A DNA stretch of 64,000 bases from Ornithinimicrobium sp. CNJ-824 (GCF_001942405.1 NZ_MKKA01000059.1:62001-126000); one strand, 5' to 3'; shown: positions 27,853 to 36,557, counted from the stretch's first letter. The notes: generated by a model not told the origin, from the sequence alone. A program made the numbers and translations.

Positions 27853-28573
27853 TCAGCGCCGACCGAGGATGCCCCCGAGCACGTCGCCGAGGATGGAGCC
27901 GCCGCCGGAGGACGGCTGCTGGCCGCGGCCGGTCGCCCCGCCCAGCGCGCCGCCGAGCACGTCCTGCAGCACCGAGGTCAGGTCGCCGCCCTGGCCGCCC
28001 GGCACCTGTCCGCCGCCGGTCCGCCCCTCGCGGGGCACGTCGACGTCGACCCGGGCCGTCGCGGTCGCCGTCCATGCGTCCGAACGGTCCGTCGGCGGTG
28101 CCGCCGGAGCGCGTGTCGGCGCGGCCCGCCCCGCCCATGTCCGTCGTCCGCCCGCCGGCGTCCCCGACCCCGCCACCGGCACGACCGGTCACCTGCTTGG
28201 CGAGCCAGGACAGCACGATCGGCGCGAGGATCGGCAGCAGCTTGCGCACGAGCGAGGAGGTCTGCGCGCCGCCGAGCCCGCCGAGCTGCTGGGCGACGTC
28301 GTCGGTCTGCCCGCCGAAGACGTGGTTGACGATCTTCTCGCCGTCCTGCTCGTCGACGGCGTCCACCCGGGGGTTGTCGGCGAGGTCGTCCTGGTGCTGG
28401 CCCAGCGCGTCCAGCAGCGACGCGGCCCCCTGCGGCTGCTGGGCGTTGGCGCCGAGGCCGGCGAGCAGGGCGGGCAGCGCGGTGCGCACGGCCTGACGGG
28501 TCTCGTCCTCGCCGGCGCCGACCCGCTGGGCGAGCTGGTCGGTCGGGATGGCGCGCATGAGGTCCTCGAGCAT
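27853..28573 (-). CDS. DUF937 family protein, one frame break
   Basis: About 240 residues. The N-terminal 130 residues match DUF937: MLEDLMRAIPTDQLAQRVGA, then VRTALPALLAGLG, HVFGGQTDDVAQQLG and LVRKLLPILAPIVLSWLAK. A glycine-rich, low-complexity C-terminus follows, ending SILGDVLGGILGRR. The frame breaks near 28060 and total length is one base over a multiple of three. Homologues are conserved but unassigned. The gene has no clear operon partners. Confidence 0.7.
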
Positions 28574-28708
28574 GGTCGTCCCTTCGTCGTGGCGGCCCAG
28601 GTCGGCCCGCCTCTGCCGCTCACCCTAGTGACGGCGCCCGACGACGGCAGGTCGGCCGCCGGGAGGCGCCCGCCGGCCGCCGGATGGCCGAGCTCCCGGT
28701 CCGGCACC

Positions 28709-28714
28709 TACGGT
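28709..28714 (+). promoter_or_regulatory. -10 hexamer TACGGT
   Basis: TACGGT ends six bases before the ATG at 28721; the intervening G-run could be either spacer or a weak ribosome site. Confidence 0.4.
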
Positions 28715-28720
28715 GGGGGG

Positions 28721-28939
28721 ATGAGCGAGCGCTGGACATGGAACTACGAGCAGGCCGACGGCACCCCGGTCGACGACCTGGGGATCGCCTCGGTCACCTT
28801 CCCGACGCAGGCCGACGCCGAGGCCTGGCTGTCCCAGGAGTGGGGCACGCTGGCCGACGCCGGCGTGCAGGCGGTCACGCTGAAGCGGGACGAGGAGGTC
28901 GTCTACGGGCCGATGAGCCTGAGCCCCGCGGCGGAGTAG
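28721..28939 (+). CDS. Small conserved actinobacterial protein
   Basis: 72 acidic residues. It starts SERWTWNYEQADG and includes FPTQADAEAWLSQEW and VVYGPMSLSPA. No signal or membrane segment. Size and start fit a small conserved actinobacterial protein without assigned function. It is convergent with the DUF3043 gene 21 bases away. Confidence 0.65.
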   Translation: MSERWTWNYEQADGTPVDDLGIASVTFPTQADAEAWLSQEWGTLADAGVQAVTLKRDEEVVYGPMSLSPAAE

Positions 28940-28960
28940 CCGGGGAGCAGGCGCGCGTCG

Positions 28961-29560
28961 TCAGCGGCGCACGAGGTCGGCGCCGCGGTCGACCGCCGGC
29001 CGCGGGATCCGGGAGCCGCGCATCTGGAAGGCGCGCAGCACGACGTACCAGGCGGAGCCCTTGCCCGGCTCGTGGCCGAACTCGGCGACGAAGTCCTTCT
29101 TGGTGCGCCGCCACAGCAGCCAGGAGTCGACGATGCCGAAGAGCATGAGGGCGTAGGCCGACAGGAACATCCCGTTCTGCGCCCAGTCGAAGGGCAGCAG
29201 CGACAGCGCCAGGATGAGGATCATCACCGGCAGCAGGATCTCGCCGATGTTCCACCGACGGTCCACCGCGTCGCGCAGGAACCGGCGCTCGGGGCCGCGG
29301 TCGCGCTCGTGGAGGTACTTCTCCTCGCCCCGCATCATCCCCTCGCGGACCTTCGCACGCTGCTCGCGGATCTTGCGCTTCTCCTCGGGGGACTTCCCCT
29401 TGGTGCTGCCGGCCACGAGCGGTCGGCGGTTGGCCGCCTCCGCCTCGCGTCGCTTGGGGGTCGGGCGGCCCTTGCCGTGGGGCCGCGACGGGTCGACGGC
29501 CGGCTCCACCGTGGTCGTGGTGGGGGCAGCGGTCTCCGTCGTCTTCTTCCCGAACAGCAC
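28961..29560 (-). CDS. DUF3043 membrane protein
   Basis: 199 residues with a long basic, charged N-terminal tail (RPTPKRREAEAANRRPLVAG, KRKIREQRAKVREGMMRGEE) and two membrane helices (about 105-150, ILLPVMILILALSLLP and FLSAYALMLFGIVDSWLLW). This is the DUF3043 layout. Function is unknown. It corresponds in place to Rv2206 of M. tuberculosis (from memory). Confidence 0.82.
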   Translation of the reverse strand: MLFGKKTTETAAPTTTTVEPAVDPSRPHGKGRPTPKRREAEAANRRPLVAGSTKGKSPEEKRKIREQRAKVREGMMRGEEKYLHERDRGPERRFLRDAVDRRWNIGEILLPVMILILALSLLPFDWAQNGMFLSAYALMLFGIVDSWLLWRRTKKDFVAEFGHEPGKGSAWYVVLRAFQMRGSRIPRPAVDRGADLVRR

Positions 29561-29615
29561 GGCCCCAGTGTATGCGGCCGCGCCACCCGCCCCCGCCAGG
29601 CGCCGAGGCGCGGCC

Positions 29616-29621
29616 TAGGGT
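29616..29621 (+). promoter_or_regulatory. -10 hexamer TAGGGT for the dipeptidase gene
   Basis: TAGGGT ends seven bases before the ATG at 29629 and no ribosome site intervenes, as expected for a leaderless message. Confidence 0.5.
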
Positions 29622-29628
29622 CGGGTGC

Positions 29629-31008
29629 ATGAGCCACCACACCTCTTCCGAGCGCACCCAGGAGCTGGCCGCCCGCGTGCGCGACCTCATGCCCGGCGTG
29701 CGCTCCGACCTGGAGTCGCTGACGCGCATCCCGTCGGTCTCCCTCGACTCCTTCGACCAGCGGCACGTCGAGGACAGCGCCGAGACCGTCGCCGACCTGC
29801 TGCGGGCCGAGGGCCTGGAGGTCGAGATCGTCCGCGAGGGTGGCCGGCCCGCCGTCATCGGGCACCGGCCCGGTCCGGAGGGCGCGCCGACGGTCCTGCT
29901 CTACGCCCACCACGACGTCCAGCCGCCCGGCGACGACGCCGACTGGGACACCCCGGTCTTCGAGCCGACCTTGGTGGGGGAGCGGCTCTACGCCCGCGGG
30001 GTGGCCGACGACAAGGCCGGGGTCATGGCGCACGTGGCAGCGCTGCGCGCGCACGGCGGCCGCCCGCCGGTGGGCGTGACCGTCTTCGTCGAGGGCGAGG
30101 AGGAGATCGGCTCCGACAGCCTGCCGCGCATCCTGGAGCGGCACGGCGACAAGCTGGCCTGCGACGCGATCGTCCTGGCCGACTCGCACAACTGGAAGGT
30201 CGGGGTCCCCGCCCTGACGACCACCCTGCGCGGCCTGGTCCGCGTCGTCGTCGAGGTCCGTGCGCTCGACCACGGCGTGCACTCCGGCCTCTACGGCGGG
30301 GCCGTGCCGGACGGGCTGACCGCCCTCTGCCGGCTGCTGGCCACCCTGCACGACGACGCCGGCGACGTGGCCGTGCCGGGGCTGATGAGCTCGCAGGCGG
30401 CCGACCTCGACTACTCAGAGGAGGACCTGCGCGCCGACTCCGGCCTCGCGGACGGCGTCTCGCCGATCGGCACCGGGTCGCTGCTGAGCCGGCTGTGGAC
30501 CAGGCCGTCCATGACGGTCATCGGGATCGACGCGCCGACCGTCGACAGGGCCGCGAACCTGCTCATGCCCGTGGGGCGCGCCAAGCTGTCGATGCGCATC
30601 CACCCTGCCGAGTCTCCCCGCACCGCATACCTCGCCCTCAAGGAGCACCTGGAGAGCAACGCGCCGTGGGGGTGCCGGGTGAGCGTCTCCCTCGAGGACG
30701 AGGGCGACGGCTTCGCCGCGGACGCGCAGGGGCCGGTCTACGACGCGGCGCGGTCGGCCTTCCGCGACGCGTGGGACGGCGTGGAGCCGGTGGACATCGG
30801 CGTCGGCGGGTCGATCCCGTTCGTGGCGGCCTTCGCCGAGAGGTTCCCGCAGGCGTCGATCCTGGTGACCGGCGTCGAGGACCCCGACACCCGCGCGCAC
30901 GCGGCCAACGAGAGCCTGCACCTGGGCGAGTTCGAGCGGGTCTGCGCCGCCGAGGCGCTCCTGCTGGACCGGCTCGGGCGGCATGGACAACGAGAGGATG
31001 AGGCATGA
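29629..31008 (+). CDS. M20 family dipeptidase
   Basis: 459-residue zinc peptidase. Metal and catalytic elements in order: YAHHDVQPPG (His, Asp), RGVADDKAGVMAH (bridging Asp), FVEGEEEIGS (catalytic Glu-Glu), DHGVHSGLYGG in the dimerisation domain and a C-terminal HAANESLHL with the last His. This fits the Xaa-His/cytosolic non-specific dipeptidase branch. It overlaps the hydroquinone reductase gene by four bases, so the pair forms an operon. Confidence 0.9.
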   Translation: MSHHTSSERTQELAARVRDLMPGVRSDLESLTRIPSVSLDSFDQRHVEDSAETVADLLRAEGLEVEIVREGGRPAVIGHRPGPEGAPTVLLYAHHDVQPPGDDADWDTPVFEPTLVGERLYARGVADDKAGVMAHVAALRAHGGRPPVGVTVFVEGEEEIGSDSLPRILERHGDKLACDAIVLADSHNWKVGVPALTTTLRGLVRVVVEVRALDHGVHSGLYGGAVPDGLTALCRLLATLHDDAGDVAVPGLMSSQAADLDYSEEDLRADSGLADGVSPIGTGSLLSRLWTRPSMTVIGIDAPTVDRAANLLMPVGRAKLSMRIHPAESPRTAYLALKEHLESNAPWGCRVSVSLEDEGDGFAADAQGPVYDAARSAFRDAWDGVEPVDIGVGGSIPFVAAFAERFPQASILVTGVEDPDTRAHAANESLHLGEFERVCAAEALLLDRLGRHGQREDEA

Positions 31009-31955
31009 CCCAGGACAAGGAGCACGGATCGTACGTCAGCGGCGGCGGCGAGTACGAGCGCAAGACCCGCTACATCGAGACGCGCATCACCAGGGACGGC
31101 CGGGACGGGTATGCCGTGGAGCCGGGACGCTTCCGGCTCGCCGTCTCGCGGGCCTGCCCGTGGGCGCACCGCACGATCCTGACGCGCAAGCTGCTCGGGC
31201 TCGAGGACGTGCTGTCGATGGCGGTCGCCGGGCCGGTGCACGACGCCGACTCGTGGACCTTCGACCTGGACCCCGGCGGCGTCGACCCCGTGCTGGGCAT
31301 CCCGAGGCTGAAGGACGCCTACGACAAGCGGCCCGACGGCTACCCCGAGTCCGGGATCACCGTGCCGGCGGTCGTGGACATCACGACCGGGATGGTGGTG
31401 ACCAACGACTTCGAGCAGATCGTCAAGGACCTGGTCACCGAGTGGACCGACTACCAGCGCAAGGACGCCCCCGACCTGTGGCCCGAGGCGCTGCGCGACG
31501 AGATCGAGGCCATCTCGCGGGCCAACTACACCGAGGTCAACAACGGTGTGTACCGGTGCGGGTTCGCGGGTTCGCAGGAGGCGTACGATGCGGCCTACGA
31601 CCGGCTGTTCGCGCGGCTGGACTGGCTCGAGGAGCACCTGGCCACGCGGCGCTACCTGGTGGGGGAGCAGCTGACCCTCGCCGACATCCGGCTGTGGCCG
31701 ACCCTGGTCCGCTTCGACGCCGCCTACCACGGGCACTTCAAGTGCAACCGCAGCAAGCTGACCGAGATGCCGGTGCTGTGGGCCTACGCGCGCGACCTGT
31801 GGCAGACGTGGGACTTCGGCTCGACGGTGAACCTCGAGCACGTCAAGGCGCACTACTACGCCACGCACCTGGACATCAACCCGACCGGGATCGTGCCGAA
31901 GGGGCCGGATGTGTCGGGGTGGGAGGTGCCGGCCGGGCGGGAGGCGCTCGGCTGA
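31005..31955 (+). CDS. Glutathionyl/mycothiolyl-hydroquinone reductase
   Basis: 316 residues of the Xi-class glutathione transferase (ECM4-like) family, which reductively removes thiol adducts from hydroquinones. The catalytic Cys51 is in SRACPWAHRT. The typical long insert and the C-terminal helical domain (YLVGEQLTLADIRLWPTLVR, HGHFKCNRSKL) are complete. In actinobacteria the thiol would be mycothiol rather than glutathione (inference). The gene is coupled to the dipeptidase upstream. A decayed second copy of its 3' end follows. Confidence 0.9.
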   Translation: MTQDKEHGSYVSGGGEYERKTRYIETRITRDGRDGYAVEPGRFRLAVSRACPWAHRTILTRKLLGLEDVLSMAVAGPVHDADSWTFDLDPGGVDPVLGIPRLKDAYDKRPDGYPESGITVPAVVDITTGMVVTNDFEQIVKDLVTEWTDYQRKDAPDLWPEALRDEIEAISRANYTEVNNGVYRCGFAGSQEAYDAAYDRLFARLDWLEEHLATRRYLVGEQLTLADIRLWPTLVRFDAAYHGHFKCNRSKLTEMPVLWAYARDLWQTWDFGSTVNLEHVKAHYYATHLDINPTGIVPKGPDVSGWEVPAGREALG

Positions 31956-31999
31956 TCTGTCCCGTGGGAGTCGTCACGTGGGAGTTGGGGACGGTCCCG

Positions 32000-32310
32000 A
32001 GAGCTACGTGACGAGAGTTGCGGGACGCATGCAGGGAGGCTTGCGAGAAGGCCTACGACCATGACCTCGCCGCGCTGGACTGGCTCGAGGGCACCTGGCG
32101 ACGCGGCGCAATCTGGTGGTGCAGGTGCTGCGAGGGGCCCGCGACCTGTGGCGGACGCACGACTTCGGCTCGACGGTGAACTTCGAGCACATCAAGGCGC
32201 ACTACTACGCGGTGCAACGGGATATCCACCCGACCGGGATCGTGCCAAGGGGCCGGACACGGCGGAATGGGAGGTGCCGGCCGGCGAGCCTGGGCCGAGC
32301 CACACCGTCA
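32000..32310 (+). pseudogene. Decayed duplicate of the hydroquinone reductase 3' end
   Basis: The 434 bases after the reductase (31956-32389) hold no intact gene but carry a remnant of it. At 32120-32250 the frame reads ARDLWRTHDFGSTVNFEHIK then AHYYAVQRDIHPTGIVPRG, against ARDLWQTWDFGSTVNLEHVK in the intact gene. Around 32050-32100 EKAYDHDLAALDWLEG echoes AYDRLFARLDWLEE. The stretch between these two parts in the intact gene is missing, and frame breaks follow in the tail. This is a real, diverged, internally deleted tandem copy and not a one-base sequence error. Confidence 0.75.
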
Positions 32311-32339
32311 GAGGCGTGTTAACCACCGTGTGGTGCTCC

Positions 32340-32354
32340 TGCGCATCATGCGCA
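32340..32354. repeat. Perfect short palindrome
   Basis: TGCGCAT-C-ATGCGCA, with a second small palindrome ACCAC-CGT-GTGGT at 32322-32334. Both lie between the reductase remnant and the 3' end of the first Tat-leader gene. They could be a weak terminator for that minus-strand gene or operator-like sites. Confidence 0.35.
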
Positions 32355-32389
32355 CCGTAGGCTGCCGCAGGATCGTAAGTCTTAGTTGG

Positions 32390-32965
32390 TCAGCACTCAA
32401 GGCCGGGAGGCGAGACTGCGGACGCTGCCACACCGGAGTCGGTGACCTCGCAGTCGCTCTTCCGTACCCACTGCCAACCGATGGACTGGCCAGTCTGCGG
32501 GCTGCTGCCGTAACCGCCTGACGTGACATAAATTCTCATGGATGCCGTGCCCGCAGGAACGCAGACGGCGTTCATCATTGCGTTGTCTCCACACGCCTCC
32601 ACGGCGCAACCACCGGGGGCGGCACAGGAGAGGACGTCGGACGTGATCGAATGCACGCCTACCGAAGTAGTGCCAATCAGGTAGGATGTGAACTGGATGT
32701 AATAGTCTTCGCTCGAAGCGTTGCTGAGGGTGACAGGCACGCCATAGGACTGCTTCGGAACACAGGAACTTTCACACGACCCACCTGGGTTCTTGTACGC
32801 GTTGTCGAAGTCAAAGGCGGGCGGCGGTGGGCAACTGTTGGGCGAGCACTGCACGTCGGCCACAGCCGCCGAGGCTCCTATCGCCACGACCGGCACGCTC
32901 CACGCGGCACCCTTGACCAGCGTGCGGCGGGTGGGCTTCAGACCGCCGGTGTGCTGTGTACTCAT
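32390..32965 (-). CDS. Tat-leader secreted/surface protein, cysteine-rich
   Basis: 191 residues. The leader PTRRTLVKGAAWSVPVVAIG has a twin arginine followed by a hydrophobic stretch, so export through the Tat system is likely. The mature part has about ten cysteines (SCESSCVPKQSYG, CAAPGGCAVEACGDN) and Ser/Gly/Thr-rich beta-type sequence; no enzyme motif is seen. An AAGGGGAGAG lies before the ATG. GC is only about 50-55% by hand count over 32641-32760, against about 70% nearby, which suggests recent gain. The leader is shared with the next gene on this strand. Confidence 0.75.
   Translation of the reverse strand: MSTQHTGGLKPTRRTLVKGAAWSVPVVAIGASAAVADVQCSPNSCPPPPAFDFDNAYKNPGGSCESSCVPKQSYGVPVTLSNASSEDYYIQFTSYLIGTTSVGVHSITSDVLSCAAPGGCAVEACGDNAMMNAVCVPAGTASMRIYVTSGGYGSSPQTGQSIGWQWVRKSDCEVTDSGVAASAVSPPGLEC
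32880..32936. repeat. Tat-leader repeat, copy 1
   Basis: About 57 bases encoding the twin-arginine leader are nearly the same as 33942-33998, although the mature proteins are unrelated in length and sequence. Confidence 0.7.
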
Positions 32966-33143
32966 TAACTCTCCCCTTGATCCCTTGTGACGTGCATGCA
33001 TGGAGCGCGAACGCTGGGCCTCACTGCGCTCCGTGCAGGTCAAGCCGACAGGCAGCCAGACACGGCGCGTCACGCTGAGATGAGCCACAGTGCCACGCGC
33101 ACCGCACGGCGGGGACCCTGAGCCAACGAGCGGTGCAGCGTCG

Positions 33144-33149
33144 ACTATA
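33144..33149 (-). promoter_or_regulatory. -10 element TATAGT upstream of the first Tat-leader gene
   Basis: TATAGT on the minus strand is unusually strong for this genome, with a weak TGGATG -35 seventeen bases upstream. It predicts a leader of about 170 bases before the ATG at 32965, which could hold regulatory structure. Confidence 0.4.
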
Positions 33150-33242
33150 CCCCCACGGAGCTCGGGCATCCAGTGACCGCGTCCGCCGCCGGTCTCTTCT
33201 TGACTGATCGCGTGCTCGCCGCCGCTCGCAGCCGTGGAGGAG

Positions 33243-34033
33243 TCAGAGGTCCTGCGTGCCCCCGTCCGCCGTGGTCGACATCAGGCTCGTCGTCGACGAC
33301 TGGGGGATGTCAGGCACGACGATGGCGCCCCGGGGCTGCGTCTCGACGAGGCAGTCGGTGAAGCTGATCCGGCTGAGGGCGACGTGCTGGTTCTGGGAGT
33401 TGCCACTGGTGCCGGCGCGGTAGCGGAACGTGACTTCCTGGATGGGCCCCGCCCAGGTCACCGTGACCGCGCCCGAGCCGGAGTTGATCGGGTTGTCGCC
33501 CCAGCTCGACCGGCGGAACGGACTGGACGAGGTCCCGCTGCCCTGCAGGGTGGAGCCCAGGGAGTACGTGTACCCGCTGGTGAGGATGACGACCTCGTCG
33601 CGGTAGCCGCCGTAGGTGCTGTCGATGTCGTGGATCGAGAAGGACAGGTTCTCCATCGGCTGGCTGAGCGTGATGGTGACGTCGATGTAGTCGTTGTTGT
33701 TCGCCTCGGGTTGAGCATCTCGATCTCGACGTAGCTGAAGGGCGGGGTGGTGGTCGTGCGAGCCACCTGGCAGGTGTTACCTCGCCTCGAGGAGCCGACG
33801 TTGTAGTCGTAGGCCACTGTGGCAGTCACGGTCGAGGGGTAGAAGGAGATGGGCCCACCAACGCACGTCCCGACCTGGAGATTGTCGAAGGTGGTCTGCA
33901 CCACGCACTGCGATGCACCGACCGCGTGGGCCGGTGAGGCCATCGCCACGACCGGCACGCTCCACGCCGCTCCCTTCACCAGGGTGCGGCGGGTCGGCTG
34001 CACGCCGACATGACGGACAGGCTGAACGCCCAT
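33243..34033 (-). CDS. Tat-leader secreted/surface protein, one frame break
   Basis: About 263 residues. The leader PTRRTLVKGAAWSVPVVAMA ends near an AHA signal-peptidase site. The mature part is beta-rich and Ser/Thr/Gly-rich (TTFDNLQVGTCVGG, SFSIHDIDSTYGGYRDEV, ITFTDCLVE-like SRISFTDCLVE), resembling an extracellular beta-sandwich. The frame breaks at about 33708-33712 (EIEMLNP then EANNNDYIDVTITLS), length equal to one missing base. It has its own promoter and a GGGGAG site before the ATG. No anchor motif is seen at the C-terminus. Confidence 0.7.
33942..33998. repeat. Tat-leader repeat, copy 2
   Basis: Second copy of the leader-coding segment at 32880-32936; only a few base differences are seen. 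Confidence 0.7.
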
Positions 34034-34079
34034 GTTGTTCTCCCCGAGTAATGGTGATCGTCACGGTCCTGCTCCCGGT

Positions 34080-34107
34080 AGGGTAGCGCTCCGGGCCGCC
34101 CTGTCAA
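34080..34107 (-). promoter_or_regulatory. Sigma70-type promoter of the second Tat-leader gene
   Basis: On the minus strand a perfect TTGACA (34102-34107) lies 16 bases from TACCCT (34080-34085), about 40 bases before the ATG at 34033. Confidence 0.65.
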
Positions 34108-34154
34108 GGATGGCACCGCCTCGAGTCGCAGCAGGCGCACCGGCGCCCGTCCCG

Positions 34155-34160
34155 TAGCAT
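34155..34160 (+). promoter_or_regulatory. -10 hexamer TAGCAT for trpS
   Basis: TAGCAT ends eight bases before the GTG at 34169; no ribosome site is present, consistent with leaderless expression and no T-box leader. Confidence 0.5.
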
Positions 34161-34168
34161 CGACCGAC

Positions 34169-35314
34169 GTGACCACGACCTCCGACACGCACCTGGACGA
34201 CACGCACCTGGACGACAGCTCCGAGGCCCTCGCCGACAGCACCTCCGACGCCTCGCTGGCGCGCAGCCTCGCGCGCAGCGCGCAGATCGAGCGGCAGATC
34301 GAGACCGACCCGGCGCAGTTCCGGATGCTGACCGGCGACCGGCCGACGGGGCACCTGCACCTGGGCCACTACTTCGGCAGCCTGCGCAACCGGGTCGCGC
34401 TGCAGGACAAGGGCGTGGAGACGTTCGTGCTCATCGCCGACTACCAGGTCATCACCGACCGCGACGGCGTGGACCACATGCGCGAGCGGGTGTTCTCGCT
34501 GCTGACCGACTACCTCGCCGTCGGCCTGGACCCGGCGCGCACGACCGTCTTCACGCATAGCCAGATCCCCGCGCTCAACCAGCTGATGCTGCCCTTCCTG
34601 TCCCTGGTCACCGACAGCGAGCTGCGCCGCAACCCCACGGTCAAGGCCGAGCAGGAGGCCACCGGCGGCCGGCCGATGAGCGGGCTGATGCTCACCTACC
34701 CGGTCCACCAGGCCGCCGACATCCTCTTCTGCAAGGCCAACGTCGTGCCGGTCGGCAAGGACCAGCTGCCCCACCTCGAGCAGACCCGCGTCGTGGCCCG
34801 CCGCTTCGACGAGCGCTACGGGCGTGCCGGCGACAAGAGCGCCCCCGTCTTCCCGGCCCCCGACGCGCTGCTGTCCGAGGTGCCCAACCTGCTCGGCACC
34901 GACGGCACCAAGATGAGCAAGTCGCGCGGCAACACCATCGAGCTGCGGATGAGCGCCGACGAGACCGCCAAGGTGCTCAAGAAGGCGGTCACCGACTCCG
35001 ACCGGCACATCACCTTCGACCCCGACGCCCGCCCCGGTGTGTCCAACCTCCTGCAGATCGCCGGTCTGACCACCGGCCGCGACCCCCGCGCGATCGCCGA
35101 GGAGATCGGCGACGGCGGCTCCGGCACCCTCAAGAAGCTGGTCACCGAGGCGGTCAACGAGCACCTCGCCCCGATCCGCGCCCGCCGCGCCGAGCTCGAC
35201 GGCGACCCGGCCGAGCTGCGCCGCATCCTCGCCGACGGCAACGCCCGGGCCAACGAGGTCGCCGACGCCACCCTCGACGAGGTGCGCGAGGCGATGCAGA
35301 TGGTCTACGCCTGA
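34169..35314 (+). CDS. trpS: Tryptophanyl-tRNA synthetase
   Basis: 381 residues; class I synthetase that charges tRNA-Trp. The HIGH-type motif is HLHLGHYFGS and the KMSKS loop is DGTKMSKSRGN. The tryptophan-pocket region GLMLTYPVHQAADIL is intact. The N-terminus has an acidic extension of about 45 residues before the catalytic core, including two copies of DTHLD encoded by a perfect 15-base tandem repeat (34184-34213). The unusual extension may mean that translation starts later, but no better start is evident. Confidence 0.93.
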   Translation: MTTTSDTHLDDTHLDDSSEALADSTSDASLARSLARSAQIERQIETDPAQFRMLTGDRPTGHLHLGHYFGSLRNRVALQDKGVETFVLIADYQVITDRDGVDHMRERVFSLLTDYLAVGLDPARTTVFTHSQIPALNQLMLPFLSLVTDSELRRNPTVKAEQEATGGRPMSGLMLTYPVHQAADILFCKANVVPVGKDQLPHLEQTRVVARRFDERYGRAGDKSAPVFPAPDALLSEVPNLLGTDGTKMSKSRGNTIELRMSADETAKVLKKAVTDSDRHITFDPDARPGVSNLLQIAGLTTGRDPRAIAEEIGDGGSGTLKKLVTEAVNEHLAPIRARRAELDGDPAELRRILADGNARANEVADATLDEVREAMQMVYA

Positions 35315-35316
35315 CC

Positions 35317-36409
35317 ATGGTCCAGCGCGCTCCCCGCGTCGTCGTCGTGGCCGACGGCTTCGGCGGGCTCGGCCCCCACGAGGCCGCCGAGCAGGCCGCC
35401 GCCGGCTGGTCGGCCACCGCGACCCATGCCACCGTCGAGGCGCACGCCAGCCACGACGGCGGGGCCGGCTTCGCCGAGGCGGTCGCCCGCACGCTCGGCG
35501 GGACGGTCCACCCCGTCGTCGTCCCCGGGCCCACCGGGGGAGAGGTGCCCGCCGGGATCGCGCTCGTCGAGCGCGACGGGACGCGCACCGCATACCTCGA
35601 CACCGCCCAGGCCTGCGGGCGTCACCTCATGGATGCGGAGTCGCTCCGCGACCCGGGGGGGTATGACGAGCGCCGGCGTCGGCGCCCTCCTCACCGCGGC
35701 GCGGGGCACGGGGGTGGACCGGATCGTCGTCGGCGTGGGCCCGCTCGCCTGCCACGACGGCGGTCTCGGCCTGCTGCAGGCCCTGGGGGCGGGCGAGGAC
35801 CTGGCCCGGCTGCCCGAGGTCCGGCAGGACTGGGCCGGCACCAACCTCGTGCTCGCGACGACCACCGAGGCCACGTTGCTGGGGTTCAACGGCGCGAGCG
35901 CGCTGCTGACCGAGGACTTCGGCGTGGCCCCCGCGGTCTCCCAGCGGCTCGAGGGCGAGCTGGGCCGGCTCAGCGACCGCGTCAACCAGGTGGTGCCCCC
36001 GGTCAAGGAGCTGCTCACCGGGCTGCCGCGCCGTCCCGAGCGCGAGGTGGGGTCCGGCGCCGGGGGAGGCGTGGGCTACGCCCTCCAGCTGCTCGGCGCG
36101 CGCACCGTGCCCGGCGCCCGGCTGCTGCTCGACGAGCTCGGCCTGCGTGAGCGGCTGCCAGGGTCGCTGCTCGTCCTGGTGACGACCTCCTACGACGGCG
36201 CCACCGTCCACGACGGCGTCGTCGCCGAGACGGCGAAGGCCGCGCTGGACACCGCCACGCCCACGGTGGTGCTCGCCGCCGAGGTCGCCGTCGGTCGCCG
36301 GGAGGGGATGGCCCTGGGCGTCAGCGGCAGCTACGAGCCGAGGGCGGGGGAGGACCTTCCCGCGACGGCGGCCCGCGTCGCCCGCACCTGGACGCCGCCG
36401 CCGCGATGA
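35317..36409 (+). CDS. Glycerate kinase family protein, one frame break
   Basis: About 364 residues. The type II glycerate kinase fold is seen in SAGVGALLTAARGTGVDRIV and VGVGPLACHDGGLGLLQALG, where canonical enzymes have GGSATNDGG; the altered glycine/serine loop makes activity uncertain. The frame breaks in a run of seven G (35655-35661): six would restore DPGGMTSAGVG, so one extra G is the likely error. It follows trpS by two bases. It matches the place of Rv2205c in M. tuberculosis (from memory). Confidence 0.75.
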
Positions 36410-36458
36410 CACGGCCCCGGGGAATCGACGAATTGTCGGAGCACGACCGGATCTGACG

Positions 36459-36464
36459 TACGCT
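36459..36464 (+). promoter_or_regulatory. Candidate -10 (TACGCT) for erpA
   Basis: TACGCT with TTGTCG at 36433-36438 upstream; spacing of 20 bases is long. It lies in the 148-base gap before erpA and predicts a leader of about 90 bases. Confidence 0.35.
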
Positions 36465-36557
36465 GGCACCGGACGGCTCGGCCGCGTCGGGAACACCCGC
36501 CGCCGCGACGACGTTGCCTCCGAGAGACCGACCCACCTCAGGGAGAGGACCCGCAGC

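Noticed and set aside
32000-32320. A second functional hydroquinone reductase gene broken only by sequence error
   Set aside because: The copy lacks the catalytic CPWAH region, has a large internal deletion and many substitutions, so a one-base correction cannot restore it.
33173-33361. Short plus-strand frame in the gap upstream of the first Tat-leader gene
   Set aside because: It lacks a ribosome site, has arginine-rich shadow composition and overlaps the 3' end of the opposite gene.
34108-34168. T-box leader before trpS
   Set aside because: The space is too short and the promoter hexamer lies at the start codon.
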